From Lineus longissimus (lineage: Eukaryota > Nemertea > Pilidiophora > Heteronemertea > Lineidae), in assembly GCF_910592395.1 (NCBI RefSeq), contig NC_088311.1, positions 13,458,501 to 13,522,500 of the forward strand: DNA of 64,000 nucleotides, given 5' to 3'. Each line of letters opens with the position of its first letter. Position 1 is the first letter of the stretch. The notes below the pieces were generated by a model. The model ran no database searches and had not been told where the DNA came from. It saw only the letters and a program-made list of their open reading frames with translations. The position numbers and the translations under genes were made by a program. Below, piece after piece: positions 11,239 to 24,103 of this stretch.

Positions 11239-13428
11239 GGTGGTGCCTGCAAAGTAGAGAATGGATTGATACAGAGTGGTTGCCTGATATGAACATATAA
11301 TTTCTCAATACCTGACTTTTCGCATTCAGAAACAGTATCATGCTTTAGTTGCAGACAGCACCCATAGCACAACTTGTTATTGGCAGCACAGTGTAGTTGA
11401 GGTTGTGCAGGTAAGCACTCAGGTGGCTTTGCTAAGAGTGTGTAGTGTTGACATAAATGCACAGGTTTGTGGTATGGTTATTGGCGTAGGTCAGGTTCTG
11501 CTGTTGAAAAACGCATTCTACTGTGATGAAGTGAAAAAAGTCTTGGCCTGATGTATAATTGAGATCGTATTTTATGACTTGGTGTGTTTAGATAGGACAC
11601 TCTTCCTTATACAGTGCAGAAAAGTCGATTTATTAACGTTAGTTCAGGTTAACCATGGGCGCTGCCATATTGAAAGTACCCAGATGTATGAACTTTCGCC
11701 AGTTGAGCTGGCTTGTAAACATTCCCACGTGAAACTGGGAGACAACATTAATATCGCGAGTTATCTCGGGCATCCTTTGATGAATGTTGAAAATTCTCAC
11801 AGGGAATGTCATACAGATATGGTATTTAAGATTGGTGGGACTAATAAATGTGCACCTTGTGTTTTTGTACGTTTATTTTATGGCTGAGAGGGAGGGAGTG
11901 GAAAATCCTTCAATCCGCTCATTTGACCAATGCGTGACCAGAAGTCGGGACGTTGTTAATGGAAAACAATACTGCCGAGGAGTAAAAGATCATGTTGATG
12001 AAAGTACGGAGAACCTCCGTTGTCCGTTGGAGTGACTGGGCATCATATTACTTACTTTAACAAATTTGAAATCTCTCCAAGGGTGAAAATATGTTCGCTC
12101 TGTAAAATTGTCCGACTGTACTCTTTGAAAAAATGGCCGATTGACTCGAGTTGGCTCCACTCGAACGGGTTCTTGGCTCCACTCGAACGGGTTCTTTACT
12201 TTTGCTTTTAGTAAAATGGCCGAGTGACCCGAGTTAGCAAAAGGGCCGAGTGACCCGAGTTATCTTACCCGAGTAAGCCACATGACTCCACTCGAACGGG
12301 TCCCGACGATTTATTTTGATCCTGCAAAGTTCGCATTTGTGAAAATCCTGTCTAACTTCCTGGCCTTAAAGTTCGCCTAAAACATGGTCACATAGTTAGT
12401 CAACACTCCTAACTCGCTCTTGCCCCACGGCAGTGCATAGTTTAGGAGGAGATGCGTGAAATAGCCCCAAAATTTTCGTTGACCCAACTTCTGTACACAT
12501 AGCTACACTGTTACACACGTAAAGCACCTATTAACTACAGTTGGTACCGAGACATTCAAAATGGAGTCGGTCAATTATAATAAGATAAGTGACAAATTTA
12601 ATAATTTAAACCGTTTCTAAAATTGATTATGGTACGAAACTTTACAAAATTAGAGAAGATATTCATCAAAATTGGTTGGTACGTTACGACGGATTCAACT
12701 GTATTTGGTAGAAACAACCTTCGAATCGAGTCAACTTTCTCATGAAACGATCTCATGCAATATCAGTATGATCGTAATTTATACAGATCTGAGCCAGGTG
12801 ATCCGATTTGTGTTAAAAATATTGCAAACTTCGGGAATTAGTTCTATTTTTCTACAGGAGTATATTATATCCATTCATTTTGACAGAACAAAGCACGGAA
12901 ACTTAGATTATTTATTAAACTGTATCGAGTGTTATCGAAGCGAATGGATATCTGTGGATAGCCGGAGCAGATTGATATGTTGTTGTGCGTCCGAGACAAA
13001 AAAGGGCTTTCAGTTAGTTTGAGAAAGATCATGCGTGTTGATGTGTTAATAATAACCGAAAAGTAATTCAAAGCTATTAGTGGTGTTGACATTGGCATTT
13101 TTGCATGGAATAATAGTTCGAGAGCTCACATTCACATTGACAATTGAGGGAAAGTAGGCCAGGATTTGGCAACACGCCAGCTGTCTCACGTGTTGACAAT
13201 TTGCGCAGGTAAGATTTTGGAAGATTTCATCTCAATATTAACCTTGATTTTCTCCCAGCCATTGGCCATGACAACTCTTATGTGACGAAGCAGATTGTAG
13301 TGTAAGGTTAGGTGTTTGCGATGTAGGTCTATGGCTTAGTAATCCCAGGGTTGTTGGCAGGTTGCCACAAGGGTTAAAATATGTGTTGGCCTACAGGTTC
13401 AGATCACACCATTGAATATTATATAAGA
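11239..13428. other. 5' region of the Helitron; no clear gene
   Basis: Short unsupported ORFs only. It contains the small repeat cluster at 12151-12303 and two candidate Helitron 5' ends (12585 and 13428 on the - strand). The 102-codon + strand frame at 11579 has no recognisable motif. Confidence 0.4.
12151..12303 (+). repeat. Interleaved short repeats with ACTCGAACGGGT / ACCCGAGT
   Basis: TTGGCTCCACTCGAACGGGT occurs in perfect tandem at 12151 and 12173 (22-bp period), with a third partial copy at 12284. GGCCGAGTGACCCGAGTTA occurs at 12218 and 12244 (26-bp period). The two repeat types are partly inverted relative to each other and could pair. Confidence 0.8.
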
Positions 13429-14520
13429 TATTGACTAATTATTGGGGCGAGCTAGCAACGATTTCTTGTGTGAGAGAATCAGGTCTGAGCCATGGCGTAG
13501 ACTAGTTCTACATTGGCTTGTTTGTATGAGGAAGTGTACTAGATACCATACGCCAAGTGATTAAAACAAGAATGATGAGGAATCATGAGTTGTCCTTTGA
13601 TTAAGTAGCTGAGAAGTAACACAAAGATGAGGCATCACCTGGTGTGGTGGCCCTCTCCCAGCTAGTCCCCGCAAAACTGAGAGGAGCCACCCAGCAGCAT
13701 CGACACTAGGAAGGTACCATAAACGCGTACGACCTCACAGTAGTATGAATCCAAGAGTATCAGGGTATTGTAACGTAGCAATATGGTGCCGTTTGGTGCC
13801 CCTACATCTCGTAAATTTAGCTCGCCGATGTCTAACTCTAGGCCTAAATGGCGGCCGTTTTCTTGCGTCTTGGCAATTTTGCAACAAATCTCGCCCTTTA
13901 TGTTTGTTTTCTCCCTGTCTGGTCATTGGCCGTGACAACAATTATTTTGAAAGTCACATTATGACATCATAGTATGAATTCCACTGCAGTTTCGTTATGC
14001 AGCAATGCTCATGTTTTTGGTTTGCAATCCTGTACTGTCTGTACACTGCGCTGTGCATGGCTCTGCTGTAGGCTGTAAAAAAGACAAAAATGATAGCTTA
14101 ACCCTATATAGGCTTGGAGTATAACTCAACAGGCCCTCATGATTCATTTGATGGCCACCCTATTTGATTGTACCTCATCATGAAGTCCACTAGATCCGTA
14201 GACGATAGACAATTTTCAAATGTAGTACACCAATCGCTCATCTTTAAGCCCAGCTCTCGGCTCACATCATGTGGGCACGGTTGGCTGTTGAGTGTTATGG
14301 TTCAGTCTTTGAGACTAATTTAAAGAGGTTACACTTTTATTTTGAATTGGAAAACAGCCCACAGGACTGACTTTTCACTGAGTAATAAGTGTGCCCTTCG
14401 AAGGTTAAGTCTCTTTCTGGATTTGCTTCCATAGATGCCTTGTTCAGGATATCATCTGACAAATGCCTGATCAAGCACAGACTGTATCCGGTGGTGTACA
14501 TTTCCCCGTCAATGTCACCC
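13429..14520. other. Intronic sequence, nothing recognised
   Basis: No domain, RNA gene or repeat shared with the rest of the window is visible. Short ORFs on both strands at 13735-13972 lack motifs. Confidence 0.45.
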
Positions 14521-14990
14521 TTTTGAGCTCACCTCTCTGAGAGGTGAGCTTTTGCTTTGGCGTGGCGTTCGTCCTCCGTTGTCGTCGTCGCCCGTCATCG
14601 TCCGTTAGCGGGGCATGTTTCGTAACTACTGGAGCTATTGATTTGAAACTTGGTACACATGTTTCCCCATGTAATGAATGACACGTGGGTGATCAAATTT
14701 CAGTCTGGTCTGATTCCTGATTTGGCCACCAGGGCGCCAAAACTGAAAACATAAAAAGTGTGATATGTCTCTTATTACTGATCCGTTTTCAATAAAAATG
14801 TTATGGTAGGTACTCCTAGTAAGGATACATCACATATCATACGGGTTTTTGATTTGACCTACTTTTCAAGGTCACAGAGGTCAAATGGCGTAAATTGGCC
14901 GTTAAGATGTAACTATGGCACGTTTCTAAACTGCAATGACTATTGATCCCAAATTTGGTACACATGTACCCCTTAGTCAGGTGATCTCAG
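14521..14990 (+). repeat. Hairpin-started dispersed repeat, truncated
   Basis: It starts with a perfect 11-bp hairpin, AGCTCACCTCT at 14526-14536 and AGAGGTGAGCT at 14540-14550, then a GTCGTC-rich stretch and 300-bp-type units. It is the same family as 32070-33206 and 56192-57330 but is cut at about 14990-15005 by the DIRS fragment. Confidence 0.8.
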
Positions 14991-15788
14991 TTGACCGATT
15001 TCTGGCAACCATCTTGGGATGACGCTGTCTCATCTTTGCTTCACAATATGTCTCTGGAACGTCCTCGTTCCATTCAGCGTACCCCCAAATGGGATCTCTC
15101 GGTGGTGCTAAGGGCTCTCAAGAAGTTACCGTTTGAGCCTATGCACCAGGCAGATTTTAAACATCTGACCTTTAAGACCGTCTTTCTCGCGGCTTTGTCC
15201 ATGGCACAGAGACAGTCCGAGCTCCATGCCTTAGCCTTTGATAAATTGGCTTTTGATGAGAGGGGCGCGGTCCTAGAATTTGTCCCAGGTTTTCTTGCAA
15301 AGAACCACGCGCCGCACACCTTCAGGCGCCCGGTTTTCATCCCCTCCTTGTCCGCTACGGTCTCTAGGAATCTCCCGGGCAGAACTCTCTGCATTGTTCG
15401 GGCATTGAAGTTCTATGTTGATAAGACCAAAGAACCTGCCATTTGCCTCGGCAGGAAGCGCCTCTTTGTGTCTTATCGAGAAGGGTTTATTAGGGAGATA
15501 GCCACTGCTACGGTCGCTAGGTGGTAAGTGGCCACCATCCGGCTGGCCTATTCTATGACTCTCGTTTCTCCAGAGTTTCAATGTCTGGGCGCCATAACAG
15601 CCCTCGATATTCGTGCCATCTCTACTTCTTGGGCCGAGTATAAGGGAGTGGCGCTAAACGAGGTTTAAGATGCAGCTACGTGGAGTTCCCACTCCACTTT
15701 CTCCCAGTATTATATGTGCGATTGTTCCGCATTAACAGTCGGTATGCTCTCTCTCGGTCCAATTGTCGCAGCTCAGCACGTAGTCTAG
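14991..15788 (+). pseudogene. DIRS tyrosine recombinase, C-terminal part
   Basis: It aligns along its length with the recombinase at 38672-39775: TPKWDLSVVLRALKKLPFEP, the MAQRQSELHALAF block carrying the first catalytic Arg region, and VRALKFYVDKTKEP. Two in-frame TAA codons (15525, 15666) interrupt it, and it ends at TAG 15786-15788. At the HxxR position the His is replaced (TALDIRA versus SAHEVRA in the other element), so it is catalytically dead. The tyrosine region is FSQYYMCD. The first codons before about 15010 belong to the abutting repeat. Confidence 0.9.
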
Positions 15789-16275
15789 GTGTTTCCCTGC
15801 CTAGTCCACTCGGCGAATTTCACTTTGGGTGTCTTCCTCCCCCCTGAGTTTCAAAAGAGCGGGGGGGGGGGGGGGACATAGACATTTGTCCGGGTTGTCA
15901 TGCCCACACATTTGCCCCCTCCGGATGTGTTAGGGTTAAGACGCCTAAGACTCTTGGGAGTTATTCCGTGGGTCCCTTTTTTGGGTTCCCCCTATTTTAA
16001 ATCGCAGCATTTCTTGTAATTCCACAGTGTACCAAATGTGCTGGGCGTTTACCATGTGAGGTTTTTTCCCCTTCTCTAGGAGGGTTGGGGTTCCCAGTTT
16101 GGCTCGCCTTTGTTTTTTCTCAAAGGGTCTTTTGGCCTTTAGCCCGGGTTGCCCCATGCTTATTTTTCTGGCTTCCCTTGGTCTCACCCGTTGGGTTCTG
16201 CTATGCGGCTCTGGAGACAGTTCACTTCAGTACATGGTAGGCCACCGTTTACCCACCTTCCGGAGTTGTTGGTAT

Positions 16276-16366
16276 TCGATGCAAAAGTCTGACCTGGGCC
16301 GAGTATGAACGACATAAAATTTCCATTTCCTGTGGAAATGTCATTTTATTAGTTCATCAGACTACC
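16276..16366 (+). other. DIRS internal complementary region (family B)
   Basis: The first half (GCAAAAGTCTGACCTGGG to GACATAAAA) is the reverse complement of the family's left terminus. The second half (TTTCCATTTCCTGTGGAAA to TTCATCAGAC) is the reverse complement of its right terminus at about 16575-16619. Joined, they form an imperfect palindrome centred near 16325. In DIRS elements this region templates circle completion. Confidence 0.85.
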
Positions 16367-16619
16367 CGCCCTGCCTGTCCCCACAGCAACGGGACTTACT
16401 CTGGCGCTCGAGTAATAAGTACTGAGTAATGGCGGCTTTCACGAGGTAGAGGCTGTATTGGGGCGCCGCCTAGGTTTAGCTACGTGAACTAGCTAATCAT
16501 TTTTCTATCATGAATAGATTAATTTTTCCTCGGGTGTGTCCGATAAGAGTACACATGCAAAAGTCTGACCTGGGTAGGTATGAACTAATAAAATGACATT
16601 TCCACAGGAAATGGAAATT

Positions 16620-19600
16620 CCGGTGGTCTCCAGAGGCAAAGTGGTGTTGCTGTGCATGCTGTGGAACTGGTGACATGAAACCAATCAACCAGTCAGCCAT
16701 GAGATTGACAGGATCGGGACAGAAGATGCTGTGTCTTCAAGTGTTGGTCCTGTTTTACTGTATTATATAAGTTGATTGAATAAAGAAGCCTTGAAATTGA
16801 AAATGCATCTCTGGATTTTTATTTATCATGATAAAAAAAAGAGCTTGCCTATCAAACCTAAACTCTTGAACATACAACCTTTATTATTGAAAGCTCAATG
16901 AAATATAAACTAACATTGTTGGCATTGTAGAATCCCACTTCCTGCCAACAATGTAGATGAGAGTGTGTTTGGATGTAACGCCATGAAACATTGGCATGGA
17001 GTCCTAGCACGCGCTGAACTTTCTCATGAAGACTATACTGTGTGTTTATAACAAGTGTTGGACTGGCCGCTGCATCACCTGGATTGCTGTTTAGTATATA
17101 ATGGACTGGTCTCCCCTGAAAGACCGTGTGCCTAAACTATTGGTAATGTGTAGAATGGAGTTTGTATTCGTTGCTGGACCAGTTGATTCCTATATAGATT
17201 GCTTTCACGACCAGCCATATCGGAGGGTAGGACAATGATTCATCATTGTCATATGCCTGACTTGACTGAATCAAATGCTGACATGGTCAAATGGGCTTGC
17301 ATTCTTTTGTGTGTTCCTCCAGCATGGCACGTGATGGCATCACATGAAACCACTCTACATGTATGAAAGATTTTATCCAGTGCCGCATTTTCCCCTGGGA
17401 ATTCGTCCCATGTCATTGTTCCAAAGTGGTGACCCAATATATGAAAATATCGGTAATCAGTTGGTAGGCTGCTGGACCTAGTCTGAGCTGGGTGGAACTT
17501 TCAATTCATGGGCTACTGATAGTCTTTTGGGTCATCATGGCTAATCAGGGCACATAAGTATAGCCAAGCAGAATTAAAGTAAGGCTAGATTCTTTCTGGA
17601 TATGGTATATTTATTCAACTAGCATATTCTTGAGCATGTTATATACATGTTTACATACGCAACCAAAAGAACCGAACAAAAAAAAAAGAAGGGCAATGAC
17701 AGGTCACCTTACGATCCCTGTAATACAAAACACGGATTGTGAGTAAAACATTAAAGTTAAGACCTTATGCAAACTCTACTACATAACTATCTCAAATCAA
17801 TTACTTGGTGACTCAACACTGTCAAAGTTACACAGCACAAATAACCTTAGAACATACTGAACATTGATATTAATTCATAATTAATGTCAATTCCACTTCC
17901 AATCAGTTATTGATCTAAACACAAGACAAGACTTAAACAATGCTTAAACATAGTTTCCACATGGGCTCATGAATCAATGCATCCAAATCACGAATCATTT
18001 AGTACCTTTAAATCATAATAATCACATCATTATTACAATCATAACTTTCCTAGAAATTAATACTAAGCCATCTCAAATATCAGTTTGTAAGATAATGAGC
18101 CCATATTCAGATTGTGTGAACAATTCCTGAAATAAACTCACCATAGACGTGGGATACTCCTTTCCACAGTCTATTTCCTTTGACCAATCATGCGGTCCTC
18201 TATTCCTACAAAAAGATAACCAACGGAATATCACTACTTTGATAACCAAACTGGCTTCAAGTCATTAAGTCCTAAATGTCACATATTTATCTTACTAACG
18301 TGAATTAGCTCATAGATAAAATACACAATAAAGTTATCTCATTTCTTCCCGAAACATCTGATAAACCATCTCTCCCTCGACAGTAAAATGTGTGAACATG
18401 CATGCCCTGAGAGTAATTATCATCAATGAAAGGGTCACAAGAAATCACAACTTAAATCCTATTCAGTGATCTTGGATCATTTTCATAGCACCATGCCATC
18501 ACACTCATACGGTAATGAAATTTACGCCTTTAAGCAATTGTAAAATAAAAACAGGTGCATCAGAAATGGAGTGAATTTAAGAGAGTTGCAGTGAGATATG
18601 GGGCCTGGCGATCTTGACCATACTTGGGCAAAGCACTGAAAGACATAATATAATAGAACAAATCGGAATTAAGATGAAGTAACTCAATTCACCTACCTTT
18701 ACAATGACATGTAAATTCTCCTGAACCAATCTTTCTCTCGCTCCTGGTCTACATAAGAGCATACTGGAATCTCCTGAATGATCTCACAAAATTCCATAAA
18801 TTGGATCTAATCTAATGATGAGTTCTCTTTAAATAACGGTCTTGCCTCACAAGAGATCAAGATGCAAGTGATGTTTGGCCCTTGTTCCCCAACTAAATAT
18901 CTTAGGACCATGTGAGAATGACTCCACAATTTCCCAGAAACTGTAACTGGCAGAGACAGGAAAAGTTAACTTCCTGTGCCAGACCCTCCCTCTTGCTGAT
19001 CATCTCATAGGCTTAAAACACCCACGCACCACTCCAAACCTGTCACCAACTGGTACCAATCCGGAGTTTCTTAGAAGTTTTAGAATATATGATAGCTTCC
19101 TTATACCTTGTGTCCTGTTGGGATGGTTGTTTGTGAGAACAACATCCTGACACGTTATGGTAAAAAGTGAACTAACTAACCTAAGTATAATATATGACAT
19201 TGAGTTAAATGAAGTCTCATTTAACTGGTATAAAACTAACTATATATAAGATGATATGATTTGAACATAAATGTTGGATGATAATGGACACTGTTAATTG
19301 TGCCCCGTCACATAAGGTTACTCCGACCTTTGTTCTCTTCTGATATTTTCTCTTGACATATTGTAGGCCTAATTCTTCAGCTATCCTAACCATTGCATGC
19401 TTCCCCTCTAACTCTGCTCTTCATATAAAACCGCAGTCCCGAGGCGGCTGGTCTGTCTCAGTGCTTGGCTTGTAGGCTTCGTGTGTTTACATATGCAAAT
19501 GACGGGCTGAAGAAAAGTGAGTTTCATCAACTGGTGAAGAACAACTAGAGTCATGCCTGGACCATGGAGCCAAGTGGTGAAAGGTTAGACTAAAACTATT

Positions 19601-19829
19601 GGGTGGTTGCGGGAACCGCACTAACAGACCACCAGTAACCATCAATGCTGCATTGAACATTGCTTTGAGTTGACAAAGGACAATCTGTGCTAGTATCAAA
19701 CTGGTAGTTATGAAGGTACCTTTCAGCTGACGTACTTACCTAGTGACGTTAATTAACGTCAATTAGAGCCAAGCTGGTCAAGATTTGGCTCTTTCACATC
19801 CAGGCAAGAGTTTGCATTGTTGCCCTATT
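16620..19829. other. Unique-looking intronic sequence
   Basis: No protein domain or RNA gene is seen. An AATAAA lies at 16779-16784 after a GT-rich stretch, which could be a 3' end of an old transcript or retrocopy. 17600-19300 is AT-rich. I recognise no repeat from elsewhere in the window. Confidence 0.4.
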
Positions 19830-20245
19830 AAGAGGATGATGTAAGAGACTGCATCATAACCACTTGTCACAATCAAGTAAGGGACAGCATTGTAGCCTGT
19901 TTATGATAGAAGAGGGAGATGAAAGAAATGGAATCAAAGCCTGATGTCATAATCAAGAGCCTGCATTGTAGCCTGATAGATATAAGCTCAGAGAGTGATG
20001 TAAGAGACATCATCATGCCTCATGTCGCAATGAAGTACGTTGTAGCCTGAATGATATGAGGGAAGAGGGTGATGTCGCAATCAAGTAAGTGACCGCATTG
20101 TAGCTTGATTGATTTAAGAGAAGAGGTTGATGTGAGAGACGGCATCATGCCTGATGTCACAATCAAGTAAGACCACATTGTAGCCTGATTGATATGAAAG
20201 AAGAGGGTGATGTAAGAGTCAGCATCATGCCTCATGAGAAGTTAA
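19830..20245 (+). repeat. Degenerate minisatellite
   Basis: Imperfect repeats of the blocks GATGTAAGAGAC, GCATCATGCCTGATGTCAC, AATCAAGTAAG and CATTGTAGCCTGATTGATAT recur about every 70-130 bp. A second loose repeat (TTTGATATCAAAATGAAAGT type, about 100 bp) follows at 20260-20480. Confidence 0.65.
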
Positions 20246-20480
20246 AGGTAAAGGTGACGTCCGTGTTTGATATCAAAATGAAAGTGTTGAAGAGTAGGTT
20301 TGCCCTGATCTACTGATATGACCTACTAAACAACTTAAACACCATTGGAGGAAGGCAGTCACGTTAATGGTATCAAACTAAATGTATTGAAAGAGCAGTT
20401 TTGCGCTGACCTGCTTAAACACATTTGGAGCAAATGCAGTCGTGTTTGTCATCAAACTGAAGGTATTGAAGAGCCTGATG

Positions 20481-21153
20481 TGACAAAAGAACCCCTCAAA
20501 TACTTCATTCACTGCAGTTGAAATAAAACCTTCACAACTGTCTTCAACCGTAGGGGCCAAATTTATAAAGGGCGTTTAAGGGTTAGATGTATGTAACTTC
20601 TCCCTAATTAGTTTCAGGGCCTATTCATATTCTGTGAAGATTTACATGAAGGACCTGAATCTGTCTATTCAGTAGTTAAACACTGTTTTAAGCTAAATGC
20701 CCTTTACGAATTTGGCACCATTTCTCTAAGCTTGATTCCATCTACTCTGTCCACATCTCCCTATCTACCATTAACCTACATTCTGGTACAAGCATATACT
20801 ACTTGTTCCATTCTCTTGTCATTCATCTCATTCCTTGCTATTAAATTCCGCCAGCGTAGCTCATCAGGCTGCCAGGCCTCCAGTAAACTTTGTGATGGGA
20901 GATTGTAGTTTTATGCTTTGTCATAGCAAAAACCCATCCGTGACCTGACAACTTGTCTCGGTCTTGTTATTGTTTTCCAGTGATTCTTTTCGTTGAGGTT
21001 CAGACGCATGGCATGACCCAGAAAAGTAGTCCATTAAGCAGTGCCTCTGTGACTTCAGTGTCCTAACTCTCAGTAGTTGTAGAAGCAGGTGTCTTACCTT
21101 TCGTCACTAACAATAGTACCTATGATGTCACCTAATCTATGTTTCTCTTGCAG
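20481..21153. other. Intron tail before ELP3 exon
   Basis: Nothing recognised apart from the pyrimidine-rich acceptor region at 21140-21153. Confidence 0.5.
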
Positions 21154-21201
21154 GTTTTACTTCCAAAGCTAAAAGCAAAGCCTGTGAGAACTGCTAGTGG
21201 A
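21154..21201 (+). CDS. ELP3: ELP3 internal exon (LLPKLKAKPVRTASG)
   Basis: A 48-bp, 16-codon exon encoding VLLPKLKAKPVRTASG, continuing directly from the exon at 3154-3244 after a 17.9-kb intron. The acceptor is TTTCTCTTGCAG and the donor is GTAAGTATT. Both ends are phase 0. The peptide matches the invariant ELP3 block preceding the radical-SAM cysteines. The exon is too short to find by ORF length; it is supported by splice signals, phase and the family match of its neighbours. The preceding intron is filled mainly by a Helitron and a DIRS fragment. Confidence 0.93.
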
Positions 21202-21257
21202 GTAAGTATTATCAATTATCCATAATTTAATTTTTATTGCAAAAAACGTTTAGGTTA

Positions 21258-22370
21258 TCTATATAATAATACTGGAAGGGGGACAAATAAAGTCACACTT
21301 AGAGGTGTTGGATCGCCTTGAAATTTTGCATGAATGGTGGTGACACCTTGCCCTGATGCAACGTCTTGGTTTTGTTCAAATATTTACTTCAGCGGAGCAG
21401 TAATGAGGGCTTTTTAATCGGGCACTGTCTATTCTCCTTACCACTCACAGAAGCCAAGCCATTGCTGTTAAGTTATGCAGGGGCTTAATCAATTACCTGC
21501 ACTCCCTGTGGGGTGAATAACATTACCTTTTGAACAGCCGGCTGTAGGGGATGATTGGAACAGCCGGTATACCTGCTGACCTGCTGAGCCCAGTTTAATG
21601 TTATTTTCAATCCACGATTGCAGGTCACGTGATTTTTGAGATTTCGCGGGAAATGAAATTGTAAACAAACACATGTGTGCAGTTCAAATGTAAACAAAAA
21701 ATTATTTTTGGTACTTTTGGTTGCTGGACTTGGGTTTTCCCGAAGTTAGGAGCTGGGGTCAAATAGGTGGTCTATTGTTTATGGGTGCTGTTTTAGTCAG
21801 AGCTAGCCCTTGATTATGAAGGGAATTTCAAGTTAAGGTGACCATGGTCTGTTTATGTGCTCACCACAGCTTTCAATACTTGATGTATCTGAAGAGGCGC
21901 GCTGAACCTGACATTGCTTTATCAAGGAGCTGCTCATGCTGCTGAACTTTTAGCTTGCCTGTCGACTAAGTGCCTTGCCCGAGACATTGCTACATGTAGG
22001 AGGAGCACGCATTTTAAAGTTACAGTAGTGATAGAACAATTGGTTCGAGCCATTTGGAAGCCGACATGTGAAGGCTTATCTGAGTTCTCCCCTTTCTTCT
22101 CTGTATAAAAAGGGGCATATTGCTGACTAAGGAACGAGGCATATTGACATTGCCTCATCATCTCTATCGGACCAATAAAATTGATAAACTTTGTTATGCA
22201 CTCATACATCACGCCACAGCTAGGTCCGAGTCTGTGGACAAATGGTTTGTTTAATTTGTCTCTTCGATATATCTCCTTTGATATTGCATTAGATTTTCAT
22301 CGCAATTCAATCTATTCATGATCAAGATATAGCCCATTTGAACCTGCCTGCGCCACGGGTATAATGCTAG
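21258..22370 (+). mobile_element. Non-autonomous Helitron, apparently complete
   Basis: It begins TCTATATAATAATACTGG after an A and ends CACGGGTATAATGCTAG before a T, the standard A|TC...CTAG|T arrangement with no target duplication. Length is 1113 bp with no coding domain. Its 3' end matches that of the autonomous-type Helitron at 4263. Related copies are at 691-1318 and 52047-53137. It almost fills the 1.6-kb ELP3 intron between exons 21154-21201 and 22758-22828. Confidence 0.87.
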
Positions 22371-22721
22371 TAGTCTTATATAATCTGATGCAGTCTCATA
22401 AACACCTCAACAAAAGTAAGTCCCCTTCTAAGCAATTAATTATAATTTCTGATATATCCATGACAATGCAATGAAAATTGCAGGACTTCATCATACCATT
22501 GTTAGGCACAAGGAAAGGGGCATGCCTATTGTTATGCATGAATGATCTTCAATTGAATGAAAAAAGTGCCATTTCAAAAATATGCAAAATATGACCTCGT
22601 AGTGCCGATCCATGGGCATATGGCTTAGAAAGAATTATTAATCATCGGAGTTTGGTCGATCAGGGAGTAATAGCTGTATTTTGGTGGTGGCTTTGCAGTG
22701 CATTGTTTATGTGTGCAGTGA

Positions 22722-23939
<1,218 letters not shown>

Positions 23940-24103
23940 GCATGTTTCTAAACCGCTATAGTTATGAACCTGAAACTTGGTACACAGGACCCCGCAGGTC
24001 AGGTGACCTCTGACAATGATTTTGGTCTGATCTGATCCAGGAGGCCAGAAGTGGAAACCTAAAAAGTGTGATACTCTTATGAGTGACTCATTTTTTTCGA
24101 TAA
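23940..24103 (+). repeat. 300-bp-type repeat unit, truncated by DIRS
   Basis: It starts with GGCATGTTTCTAAACCGCTA and runs into the ATTTTATGTCG left end of the DIRS fragment. The conserved - strand frame here reflects DNA repeat conservation, not a gene. Confidence 0.75.

Larger units (their letters stand above)
4263..13428 (-). mobile_element. Autonomous-type Helitron, degenerate
   Basis: A rolling-circle transposon on the - strand. The 3' end is at 4263: read on the - strand it ends GGGTATATGCTAG followed by T, the canonical CTAG|T terminus. It carries Rep (HUH/Y2) and Pif1-like helicase coding regions (5634-9839) and a second broken frame (10358-11238). The 5' end is less certain. The best candidate on the - strand starts at 13428 with TCTTATATAATATTC preceded by A, resembling TCTATATAATAATAC of the element at 21258; a second candidate is 12585. 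The 3' terminus closely matches that of the non-autonomous element at 21258-22370, so this family may have mobilised it. Confidence 0.75.
14991..16619 (+). mobile_element. DIRS retrotransposon, 3' portion (family B)
   Basis: It contains the 3' part of a tyrosine-recombinase ORF, an internal complementary region (about 16276-16366) and the right inverted terminal repeat (about 16370-16619). The right repeat read in reverse matches the left ends found at 24104 and 31755 (blocks such as AAAGTCTGACCTGGG and CCTAGGCGGCGCC). ICR plus inverted ends is diagnostic of DIRS1-type elements. RT, RNase H and gag are missing here. Confidence 0.88.

Noticed and set aside
11579-11887. 102-codon + strand frame
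   Set aside because: No motif, no codon bias I can see, and located antisense inside the Helitron 5' region.
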